Source: JADJQU01 sp035490315 (GTDB taxonomy: Bacteria > Planctomycetota > UBA1135 > GCA-002686595). Taken from it: DNA of 26,712 bases. A program made the translations under genes and the position numbers. Positions 8,134 through 15,605 of the stretch are shown here, one piece after another. Numbering within the stretch: position 1 is the first letter of the stretch; each line of letters opens with the position of its first letter. Under the pieces are notes generated by a model. It searched no databases. It saw only the letters and a list, made by a program, of their open reading frames with translations, and was not told where the DNA came from. The stretch covers positions 1 through 26,712 of the forward strand of contig DATHET010000184.1 of the NCBI GenBank assembly GCA_035490315.1, in the 5' to 3' direction.

Positions 8134-9347
8134 GCTCGAGAATCGGATTCCTGTGCGCGGCCCTGCTCTTATGCAGTGCCGCTGCCTTCGCCCAAGCACC
8201 GAAGCCCGGGACGGTCGGTTTCCGCGGCAAGTTCTACGAAGCGACCGGGCTTCCCGAAGAAGTCGGAGCTCCCGCCAAGGCGGCCGTGCGCGAATGGGCG
8301 CTGTGGGCGAAGACCCACGGCTATCGACTCGATCTCGATCCGTCGCGCCGCATCCTGATGATCAGCACGAAGAGCAATGTCGACGCATCGCTGCTGCTGG
8401 TCACGAAGACGATCGCCCTGTTCGACAGCCTGTTCCCGGCCGCGCCCAAGCCCGCGGCGCCGGAAACGGCCGCGCCGGCCGCTGCCGCGAAGACTGCCGC
8501 GCCGACCGATGGCGACGTGATCCCCGAGGATCCCGAGACGCCGCCGCCCGGAGCGCCCGAGGTGCTGCCGCCGGAGAAGAACGAGGTGCTCGAGGTGACG
8601 AAGCAGACCTCGAACTTCGTTCCGGACTCGAAGACGGCGGTGATGCTCGTGATCAAGAATTCCGCCGACTACGACTCGGCCCTCGCTCAGCTGGTGGCGG
8701 CGCGCTCCTACCTCGGGCCATGGAAGAGCACGGCGACGACCCAGATCGGCTTCGCGCTCGAGGATCCCCTGTGCGGCGCCTACAACGAGAATTCGCCCGG
8801 CCAGGAGGAATGGAATCCCGACAACGAGCTCGTGCACCGCGTGATGGCCCTGCTCGTCCTGCGCCGCTTTTCCGAGCAACCCTACTGGCTGTACACGGGC
8901 CTGTGCTGGTTCGGCGAGTTGAGCATCACGAAGAGCATCTACTGCATGCCCTACCGCGACAGCTTCGTCGGGATCGGCGAGCACGGCGGCTGGCTGGCGG
9001 CCTTGAATTCGCTGTATTCCGGCCGCGCCAAGCTGCCCCTGGAAATGCAGGAGTTCAAGCTGGTCCGCGGCAAGTGGGATGACCGGCTGGCCAAGACTTC
9101 GCTGGGCATGGTCGATTTCATGTGCAAGCAGAATCCGCGCGCCCTTTCGGGCTTGATGGAGGAGCTCCGTCGCTACCGCGATCTCCACGGTCGTCAGACC
9201 GACGCCGACGGGACCTGGACCAAGATCCTCGATTACGAGGTGCCCGGCGATCAGCAGAAGATCCTGCTCGAGCGCTACTACGGAGCCACCGTGCTGCGCG
9301 ACGCGATCAGCTACTGGACGAGCGGGGCGATCGCGCCGGCCAAGTAG
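8130..9347 (+). CDS. Secreted protein of unknown function, second member of the pair
   Basis: A 405-residue protein starting at ATG 8130, which overlaps the preceding stop codon by four bases. Residues 1 to about 22 are a signal peptide (IGFLCAALLLCSAAAFA). A small domain follows (about 25-105, YRLDLDPSRRILMIS), then a Pro/Ala-rich linker (about 108-160) that is probably disordered. The C-terminal domain has the same layout as its neighbour. LVHRVMALLVLRRF takes the place of the HExxH helix (His236 kept, then Arg237 and Ala240), and PYWLYTGLCWF lies 20 residues later where a PxWxxEG motif would be (Thr256 in place of Glu). I read this as a still more degraded peptidase-like fold; this is inference from spacing, not a confirmed homology. 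The function is unknown; periplasmic or surface location is expected. Confidence 0.84.
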   Translation: MSSRIGFLCAALLLCSAAAFAQAPKPGTVGFRGKFYEATGLPEEVGAPAKAAVREWALWAKTHGYRLDLDPSRRILMISTKSNVDASLLLVTKTIALFDSLFPAAPKPAAPETAAPAAAAKTAAPTDGDVIPEDPETPPPGAPEVLPPEKNEVLEVTKQTSNFVPDSKTAVMLVIKNSADYDSALAQLVAARSYLGPWKSTATTQIGFALEDPLCGAYNENSPGQEEWNPDNELVHRVMALLVLRRFSEQPYWLYTGLCWFGELSITKSIYCMPYRDSFVGIGEHGGWLAALNSLYSGRAKLPLEMQEFKLVRGKWDDRLAKTSLGMVDFMCKQNPRALSGLMEELRRYRDLHGRQTDADGTWTKILDYEVPGDQQKILLERYYGATVLRDAISYWTSGAIAPAK

Positions 9348-9445
9348 CGGCTCGTCGATCGGGACCGGCGACGCCCCGCAGAATCAACGGCCTGGTGCTG
9401 GCATAATCCGGGGCGAGGCACCCGAAGGAGCGATCGCCCACCCCC

Positions 9446-10927
9446 TTGCTGTTCAGCTCCACGCTCTTCCTGTTCCTGTTCCTGCCGCTGGTCCTGACGC
9501 TTTATCACGCGTTCGGAGTGCGCGCCAAGAACACGGTGCTGCTGGTCTCGAGCCTCGTGTTCTACGCCTGGGGCGAGGCGTGGATGGTGCTCTTGATGCT
9601 GCTGTCGATCCTGGCCAACTACGGTTTCGGCCTGTGGGTCGAGCGAGCGCGAGAGACCGGCCCCGCGCGCCTGCAGGTGACCCTCGCGGTCGTGTTCAAC
9701 CTGGGCCTCTTGTTCCTGTTCAAGTACGCCGACTGGCTGTGGATGAGTCTGGGAGGGCTGCTTGCCGGGCATCCGATCCAGCCGCTCGGCGGATTGCTCG
9801 TCACGTCGGACCTCGGGCGCAGCGTGCTGCTCACCGGCGCGGGCCACCTGCGCCTGCCGCTCGGCATCTCGTTCTTCACGTTCCAGGCGATGTCCTACGT
9901 GATCGACGTCAGCCGCCGCGAAGTGCCGGCGGAGCGCAATCCGGCGAGCTTCGCGCTGTACATTTCCTTGTTCCCGCAGCTGATCGCGGGCCCGATCGTG
10001 CGCTACCGCGACGTGGCGGCGCAGCTCGTCGATCGCAGCGAGACGCTGACGCGCTTCGCTTCCGGCTTGCGGCGCTTCATCATCGGTCTGGGCAAGAAAG
10101 TCCTGCTCGCGAACATCGCCGGAGCCACGGCGACGGAGATCTTCAGCGCGAACCGCGACGACGTGACCATGCCCGTCGCCTGGATCGGTCTGTTCGCTTA
10201 TTGGGTGCAGCTGTATTTCGACTTCTCGGGCTACTCCGACATGGCCATCGGTCTGGGCCGGATGTTCGGCTTCGAGTTCCTCGAGAACTTCAACTATCCC
10301 TACATCGCGCAGAGCCTGACCGACTTCTGGCGACGCTGGCACATCTCGCTGTCGACCTGGTTCCGCGACTACCTGTTCATTCCGATGGGCGGCAGCCGCG
10401 GCTCGCCGCTGCGCACGTATTTCAATCTCGCGACCGTGTTCATTCTTTGCGCCCTGTGGCACGGCGCGGAATGGAATTACCTCGTGTTCGGCTGCTTCCA
10501 GGGCTCGGTGCTCGTGTTCGAGCGCGCCTGGTTCGGCGCGAAGCTGGAAAAATGGCCGAGGGCCTTGCGCCACGTGTACCTGCAGCTCGTCATCGCGATC
10601 AGCTGGGTCCTGTTCCGCAGCGAGGACCTGTCCTTGTTCCCGGCCTGGCTCGCGGCGATGTTCGGGATGTCGAAAGGCAACCCGGCCCTGGTCTATCCCG
10701 CCCTCTATCTCGATTCCGCGCGCGAGCTGGTGCTGGTCGCCGGTCTGATCGGCGCCATGCCCTGGCTGCCGAAACTCAAGCAGTGGCTCGACCGCGAGCC
10801 GGCCTTCGCCTGGCGCAAGCGACTTCTCGGCGCCGGCAGCGACCTGCTGCTCTGCGCCATCCTGCTGCTCTGCTCGCTCGAGCTCAGCGCGGGGACCTTC
10901 AATCCCTTCATCTACTTCCGGTTCTAG
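9446..10927 (+). CDS. MBOAT-family membrane O-acyltransferase (AlgI-like), copy 1
   Basis: A 493-residue polytopic inner-membrane O-acyltransferase. AlgI/DltB/PatA-type MBOATs move acetyl groups from the cytoplasmic donor across the membrane to a partner that modifies a polysaccharide. Signatures visible: LFSSTLFLFLFLPLVL at the N-terminus, LPLGISFFTFQAMSYVIDV, FPQLIAGPIVRY, YFDFSGYSDMAIGLGRMFG, NFNYPYIAQSLTDFWRRWHISLSTWFRDYLFIPMGG cited in parts, and ALWHGAEWNY with the expected catalytic His339. The start is TTG at 9446: an in-frame stop lies at 9404-9406, no ATG or GTG intervenes, and the second copy begins with the same residues from an ATG. GAAGGAG at 9424-9430 is 15 nt upstream, rather far for a Shine-Dalgarno. 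A CATAAT hexamer at 9402-9407 may be a -10 element but has no good -35. Residue 352 is Gln where copy 2 has His. Confidence 0.95.
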   Translation: MLFSSTLFLFLFLPLVLTLYHAFGVRAKNTVLLVSSLVFYAWGEAWMVLLMLLSILANYGFGLWVERARETGPARLQVTLAVVFNLGLLFLFKYADWLWMSLGGLLAGHPIQPLGGLLVTSDLGRSVLLTGAGHLRLPLGISFFTFQAMSYVIDVSRREVPAERNPASFALYISLFPQLIAGPIVRYRDVAAQLVDRSETLTRFASGLRRFIIGLGKKVLLANIAGATATEIFSANRDDVTMPVAWIGLFAYWVQLYFDFSGYSDMAIGLGRMFGFEFLENFNYPYIAQSLTDFWRRWHISLSTWFRDYLFIPMGGSRGSPLRTYFNLATVFILCALWHGAEWNYLVFGCFQGSVLVFERAWFGAKLEKWPRALRHVYLQLVIAISWVLFRSEDLSLFPAWLAAMFGMSKGNPALVYPALYLDSARELVLVAGLIGAMPWLPKLKQWLDREPAFAWRKRLLGAGSDLLLCAILLLCSLELSAGTFNPFIYFRF

Positions 10928-10929
10928 CC

Positions 10930-12519
10930 ATGGAACCTTCGAAAGTGCGCCGCTGGAGTCTGCAGGACCTGTGCCTGAGCGTGGTCGTGGTCTCGTTCCT
11001 CTTCGCGCCCGCGGTCAAGTACGGCCTCGGTCACGACCAGGGACCGGTGAACCTGCTCGAGAATCGGCGCGCCGCGGATTTTCCGTCGCCGCCCGCGACG
11101 GCTCTGGACTGGGCCGGCTGGCCGCGCGCTTTCGAGACCTGGCACGACGACCACTTCGGATTCCGCGCCCTGCTCGTGCGCGCGCACAATGCGCTGAAGA
11201 TCTGGGTGCTGCACACCAGCCCCTCGGCGCGCATCCTGGTCGGTCGCGAGAACTGGATCTACACCACCGGCGCCGACCTCGATCCGTGGCGCGGCGCCGA
11301 TCCCTTCTCCGAGCCCGAGCTCGAGGCCTGGCGGCGCAGCCTGGAGAGCCGCCAGCGCGAGCTGAAGAAGCAAGGCATCGATTACTACTGCATCGTCGCG
11401 CCCGGCAAGCCCGAGATCTATCCGGAGTTCCTGCCCGCGCGGTACCACAAGGGCGGGCCTTCGCGCACCGATCAGCTGGTCGCGTACCTGACGAAGAACT
11501 CTTCCTTCGCCGTGGTCGACCTGCGTCCCGCGCTGCTCGAGGAGAAGACTCGCGACGTGGGCGACGATTACTCGTTCTTCCCGCTCGGCATCCACTGGAC
11601 CGATCGCGGAGCCGCGGCGGGCACGCGCGCGATCGTGCGCGAGATCGCGAAGCTCCACCCCGAGGTGAGCCAGGTCGACCAGACGATCGAGAGCCTTCCG
11701 ATCGCCGACATACCGGGCGACACCTGGGCCGCGCGCCTCTACCTGCCGGACGTCCTGAAGCAGCGCGTGCGCCAGGTGAGGTTCGAGGACAAGCAGGATC
11801 GGCCGCTGTCGATCACGCGCGTCGACGAAGAGCGGATCGTGGTCGTCGACCAGGACGACAAGAGCTTGCCGCGCGCACTCGTTTTCCACGACTCCTTCGG
11901 CGCGGCCCTGCCGCCGATCCTCGGCCGCCATTTCTCCCACGCGGTGTTCGTCTGGAAACCGGACATCGATCCCGCGCTGATCGAGCGCGAGAAGCCCGAC
12001 GTGCTGCTGCACGTGCTCAACGAGCGTTCGATCGCCACGCTCCAGCCCCAGGAGTTCCACGCGGCGGACGACACGCGAGCGAAGGACGATTTCGAGGCCT
12101 CGAAGGAAATCGCGCTGCGCTTCGACGTCGCCACGAACTCGCCGCGGATCGATCCCATGGCTGGCGGGCGAGTTTCCGTGCGAGGGTCGGGTGCTTCGGC
12201 CCGTGTCGCCTGCGAGACGCAGAATCTCGCCGACACCTTCCTCCTGCCGGCCTTCCCGGTGCGCGGTGGAACCCATCCGATCGTTCGCCTGGAATTCGAG
12301 AGTTCGGTCGCCAGCTCGGCCAGCATCCTGTTCCAGACCAGCACGGATGCCACGTACACTCGCCGGCGCCAGTTGCAGTACGAGATCCACATCGGGCTCA
12401 ACGAGCTGTACGTCGAGATCATCGATCCCGAGTTCGAGGGCCGGATCCTGCTGCGGCCTGCTCGCGAGGTCGGCACCTTCCTGATCAGTGCTCTCGAAGC
12501 GCGCCTGGTGGCAAACTGA
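10930..12519 (+). CDS. AlgX/AlgJ-like SGNH-fold O-acetylation protein, copy 1
   Basis: A 529-residue protein with an N-terminal membrane anchor or uncleaved signal (LCLSVVVVSFLFAPAV, about 14-30) and a periplasmic remainder. The first part has the AlgX/AlgJ/DHHW-family motifs WHDDHFGFR, RILVGRENWIY and a long helix with ESRQRELKKQGIDYY. The catalytic-type motifs are FFPLGIHWTDRGA (His222) and VFHDSFG (Ser322). The residue two before His222 is Gly220, whereas AlgX and AlgJ have Asp there. After about residue 380 comes a beta-rich C-terminal domain, possibly carbohydrate-binding as in AlgX. It starts 2 bp after the MBOAT stop, so the two are co-translated, consistent with the partner that places acetyl groups on an exported polysaccharide. 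The polymer is unknown. The start is the first ATG after the upstream stop. Confidence 0.9.
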   Translation: MEPSKVRRWSLQDLCLSVVVVSFLFAPAVKYGLGHDQGPVNLLENRRAADFPSPPATALDWAGWPRAFETWHDDHFGFRALLVRAHNALKIWVLHTSPSARILVGRENWIYTTGADLDPWRGADPFSEPELEAWRRSLESRQRELKKQGIDYYCIVAPGKPEIYPEFLPARYHKGGPSRTDQLVAYLTKNSSFAVVDLRPALLEEKTRDVGDDYSFFPLGIHWTDRGAAAGTRAIVREIAKLHPEVSQVDQTIESLPIADIPGDTWAARLYLPDVLKQRVRQVRFEDKQDRPLSITRVDEERIVVVDQDDKSLPRALVFHDSFGAALPPILGRHFSHAVFVWKPDIDPALIEREKPDVLLHVLNERSIATLQPQEFHAADDTRAKDDFEASKEIALRFDVATNSPRIDPMAGGRVSVRGSGASARVACETQNLADTFLLPAFPVRGGTHPIVRLEFESSVASSASILFQTSTDATYTRRRQLQYEIHIGLNELYVEIIDPEFEGRILLRPAREVGTFLISALEARLVAN

Positions 12520-12535
12520 ATCGGGCCCGGGCTCC

Positions 12536-14014
12536 ATGCTGTTCAGCTCGACGCTTTTCCTGTTCCTGTTCCTGCCGCTGGTGCTCGTCTGCTATTACGC
12601 CTTCGGCCGACGCGCGCGGAACTCGCTGCTCTTGGTGTTCAGCCTCGTGTTCTACGCTTGGGGCGAAGCCTGGCTGGTCGGGTTGATGCTGGCTTCGATC
12701 GTGGCGAACTACGCCTTCGGTCGCTGGGTCGAGCGCGAGCAGGCCGCGGGCAGCGGGCGCGTCGCCGTCACCGCCGCGGTGGTGTTCAATCTCGGCCTGC
12801 TGTTCGTCTTCAAGTACGCGGACTGGCTGTGGCAGAGCCTGGGCACGCTGTTCACAGGGCATTCCGTCGAGCCGTTCGGCGCCTTGTTCGTGACCTCGGA
12901 CTGGGGCCGCAGCGTGCTGCTCACGCCGACGCAGCACTTGCGACTGCCGCTGGGCATCTCGTTCTTCACCTTCCAGGCGATGTCGTACGTGATCGACGTG
13001 TTCCGCCGCGACGTGCGCGCCCAGCGCAGCCTGACCAACTTCGGCCTGTACATTTCCCTCTTTCCGCAGCTGATCGCAGGACCGATCGTGCGCTACCGCG
13101 ACGTGGCGGAGCAGATCGTCTCGCGCAAGGAAACCGTCGCGAAATTTGCCTCGGGCGTGCGCCGCTTCGCCGTCGGCCTGGGCAAGAAAGTGTTGATCGC
13201 GAACACCGTCGGCGCGGTCGCGGCGCAGATCTTCTCCACGCCGCCCGAGCAGGTCACGCCGTCGGTCGCCTGGCTCGGCGTGTTCGCCTACACGCTGCAG
13301 ATCTACTTCGATTTCTCGGGCTACTCCGACATGGCGATCGGTCTCGGCCGCATGTTCGGTTTCGAGTTCGTCGAGAATTTCAATTACCCGTACATCTCGC
13401 GCAGCCTGACCGAGTTCTGGCGCCGCTGGCACATCTCGCTGTCGACCTGGTTCCGCGACTACCTCTACATCCCGATGGGCGGCGGCCGCGTCGGGCGCTC
13501 GCGCGTCTATTTCAATCTGGTCGTCGTCTTCGCCCTGTGCGGTCTGTGGCACGGCGCCTCGCTGAACTACCTGCTGTTCGGCTGCTTCCATGGCGCGGTG
13601 CTCGTGCTCGAGCGCGCCTGGCTCGGAGCGCGGCTCGCGCGCTGGCCGATCGTGCTGCGCCACGTGTACCTGGTGTTCGTCGTGGCCCTGGGCTGGGTGT
13701 TCTTCCGCTGCGAGGACACGGCCGTGCTCACCGCGTGGTTCGCGGCCATGTTCGGATTCGCGAAGGGCGTGCCCGATTTCGCCTACCCCGCGCTCTACCT
13801 CGACAACGTGCGCCTCCTGGCCCTCGCGGCGGGAGTGATCGGCTCGCTGCCCTGGGTTCCCTACGTCTTGTCGCGCCTTTCGCGGGCCTGGCAGGAGCGT
13901 CCGGCGAAGTGGGCGCTGACCTTGAATGCCCTGGCCCTCGCGGGCGTGCTGATCCTCTGCGCTCTCGAGTTGAGCGCCAGCACCTTCAATCCCTTCATCT
14001 ACTTCCGCTTCTGA
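12536..14014 (+). CDS. MBOAT-family membrane O-acyltransferase (AlgI-like), copy 2
   Basis: A 492-residue paralogue of the MBOAT encoded at 9446-10927, collinear over its whole length and well over half identical by eye. It shares the N-terminal LFSSTLFLFLFLPLVL, the LPLGISFFTFQAMSYVIDV segment, YFDFSGYSDMAIGLGRMFG and LWHGASLNY with His339 at the same residue number. Here the downstream motif is FGCFHGA (His352), closer to the AlgI family than copy 1. The ATG at 12536 was chosen over an upstream in-frame extension (to 12488, inside the preceding gene) because it aligns with the paralogue's first residue. The gene begins 16 bp after the stop of the first SGNH gene and ends 1 bp before the next one. 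Differences from copy 1 are concentrated in loops, which suggests a different partner or substrate. Confidence 0.95.
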   Translation: MLFSSTLFLFLFLPLVLVCYYAFGRRARNSLLLVFSLVFYAWGEAWLVGLMLASIVANYAFGRWVEREQAAGSGRVAVTAAVVFNLGLLFVFKYADWLWQSLGTLFTGHSVEPFGALFVTSDWGRSVLLTPTQHLRLPLGISFFTFQAMSYVIDVFRRDVRAQRSLTNFGLYISLFPQLIAGPIVRYRDVAEQIVSRKETVAKFASGVRRFAVGLGKKVLIANTVGAVAAQIFSTPPEQVTPSVAWLGVFAYTLQIYFDFSGYSDMAIGLGRMFGFEFVENFNYPYISRSLTEFWRRWHISLSTWFRDYLYIPMGGGRVGRSRVYFNLVVVFALCGLWHGASLNYLLFGCFHGAVLVLERAWLGARLARWPIVLRHVYLVFVVALGWVFFRCEDTAVLTAWFAAMFGFAKGVPDFAYPALYLDNVRLLALAAGVIGSLPWVPYVLSRLSRAWQERPAKWALTLNALALAGVLILCALELSASTFNPFIYFRF

Positions 14015-14015
14015 G

Positions 14016-15605
14016 ATGAGCGAGTCGCGAGTCATCAGCTGGAGGCGGCTCGACCTGTGCATCTGCGCGGGCTTCCTGCTGTTCCTGCTCGCTCCCGCGA
14101 TCGATTTCGCGCTGCACCACGACCGGACGCCGGGAGAGATGCTCGAGAACCGCAGCGCGGCGGAGTTCCCGAGGTCTCCGCGGTCGACGCTCGACTGGGC
14201 CGCATGGCCGCGCGCCTTCGAAGCCTGGCACGACGACCATTTCGGGCTGCGAAACGTCATGGTGCGCAGCCACAACCGCCTGACGATCTTCGGTCTGGGG
14301 AGCAGCCCTTCGCCGCGCGTCTTGATCGGCCGCGACCATTGGATCTTCGTCACCGGGCCGGGCGTCGACCTATGGCGCGGGAACGATCCTTTCACGCTGA
14401 CCGAGCTCGAAGCCTGGCGGCGCGCGCTCGAGAGCCGCCAGCGCGAGCTGGCGAAGCGCGGCATCGATTACGTCTTCGTCCTCGCGCCGAGCAAGTCGGA
14501 GATCTACCCGGAATTCCTGCCGCCGCAGATCCGAAAAGGCGGGCCTTCGCGCACCGACCAGCTGGTCGCGCACCTCCAGGAGCGCTCGACTTTCCGCATC
14601 CTCGATCTGCGCGAAGCCTTGCTCGGGGAGAAGCGCAACGACAAGGGCGACGACTGGACCTTCTTTCCGCTCGGGACCCATTGGACCGATCGCGGCGCGC
14701 TGGCGGGAACGCGGGCCATCGTGCGCGAGCTCGGCAAGCTGCGGCCGCAGGTCGCCAGCGTCGAGGACACGCTCGAGGAGCTCGTGCCCGCCGAGGGCGC
14801 CGGCGATTCCTGGGCCGGCCGCCTGTACATGCCCGATCTCTTGAAGCAGACCGTGCGCAGCGTGCGCTTCCACGAGTCCACGCCGCGCACGCTGACGATC
14901 GCGCGCGCCGAAGCCATGCGTCAAGCGACCGTCGATCAGGGTGATCCGTCCTTGCCGCGCGCGCTGGTGCTCCACGATTCCTTCGGCGAGCCGCTGGTCG
15001 GGATGCTCGGGCGGCATTTCTCCCATTCCGTGTTCATCTGGAATCCCGAGATCGACCTCGACCTGCTCGAGCGCGAGAAGCCGGATCTCGTGATCCACGT
15101 CTTCAACGACCGCGTGCTGTCCACGCTGCAGCCGCAGGAATTCAACGCCGCGGACGGAAGTCGCGCGCGCGAGCAGTTCGAAGCCTCGCGCGACGTCGTC
15201 CTGCAGCTCGACCCCGGCCGCAATGAGCCCGAGATCCGCGCTTTCGGCGAAGCCACGGTCGCGCTGCGCAGCGATGGCGCGACCACGCGCGTCGCCTGCA
15301 AGCTGAACACCGCCGCCGGCGGTTTCCTCTTGCCGGAGATCAAGCTCAAGGCCGGCATGCACCCGATCCTGCGCCTGGAATTCGAGAGTCCGATCTCGAG
15401 CAGCGCGAGCGTGCTCTACCAGACCCGCTCGGACCTGACTTTCAGCCGCAAGCGTCAGCTGCACTACGAGATCCGACAGGGCACCAACCTGTTGTTCGTC
15501 GAGATCCTCGAGCCCGAGCTCGCCGGAGCGATCCTGCTGCGGCCAGCCAACGAGCCGGGCAAATTCCTCGTCAGCGCTCTCGAAGCGCGCCTGGTTCCCG
15601 ACTGA
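14016..15605 (+). CDS. AlgX/AlgJ-like SGNH-fold O-acetylation protein, copy 2
   Basis: A 529-residue paralogue of the protein at 10930-12519, exactly the same length. The motif residues fall at the same numbers: His222 in FFPLGTHWTDRGA and Ser322 in VLHDSFG. Other shared blocks are WHDDHFGLR, GGPSRTDQLVA, GDSWAGRLYMPD, LQPQEFNAADG and the C-terminal SALEARLVPD. The N-terminal hydrophobic segment (LCICAGFLLFLLAPAIDFAL, about 11-30) anchors or exports it. As in copy 1, Gly220 replaces the Asp of the AlgX/AlgJ Asp-x-His motif. The gene starts 1 bp after the second MBOAT stop. Its TGA stop directly abuts the stop codon of carB on the other strand, with no intergenic base. It probably acts with the adjacent MBOAT as an independent polysaccharide O-acetylation pair; the substrate is unknown. 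Confidence 0.9.
   Translation: MSESRVISWRRLDLCICAGFLLFLLAPAIDFALHHDRTPGEMLENRSAAEFPRSPRSTLDWAAWPRAFEAWHDDHFGLRNVMVRSHNRLTIFGLGSSPSPRVLIGRDHWIFVTGPGVDLWRGNDPFTLTELEAWRRALESRQRELAKRGIDYVFVLAPSKSEIYPEFLPPQIRKGGPSRTDQLVAHLQERSTFRILDLREALLGEKRNDKGDDWTFFPLGTHWTDRGALAGTRAIVRELGKLRPQVASVEDTLEELVPAEGAGDSWAGRLYMPDLLKQTVRSVRFHESTPRTLTIARAEAMRQATVDQGDPSLPRALVLHDSFGEPLVGMLGRHFSHSVFIWNPEIDLDLLEREKPDLVIHVFNDRVLSTLQPQEFNAADGSRAREQFEASRDVVLQLDPGRNEPEIRAFGEATVALRSDGATTRVACKLNTAAGGFLLPEIKLKAGMHPILRLEFESPISSSASVLYQTRSDLTFSRKRQLHYEIRQGTNLLFVEILEPELAGAILLRPANEPGKFLVSALEARLVPD

Larger units (their letters stand above)
9446..15605 (+). repeat. Tandem duplication of the MBOAT + SGNH two-gene cassette
   Basis: Two head-to-tail units, 9446-12519 (3074 bp) and 12536-15605 (3070 bp), each encode an MBOAT acyltransferase followed within 2 bp by an AlgX/AlgJ-like protein. 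Gene order, spacing, protein lengths (493/529 and 492/529) and catalytic residue numbering match. Conserved protein blocks also share long near-identical nucleotide stretches, for example at the starts of the two MBOAT genes. Many synonymous and loop substitutions show that the duplication is not recent and that both copies remain open. Confidence 0.92.

Noticed and set aside
9402..9407. CATAAT as a -10 promoter element for the first MBOAT gene
   Set aside because: No -35 hexamer lies 16-18 bp upstream (CAGAAT at best), and the sigma-factor consensus of this organism is unknown.
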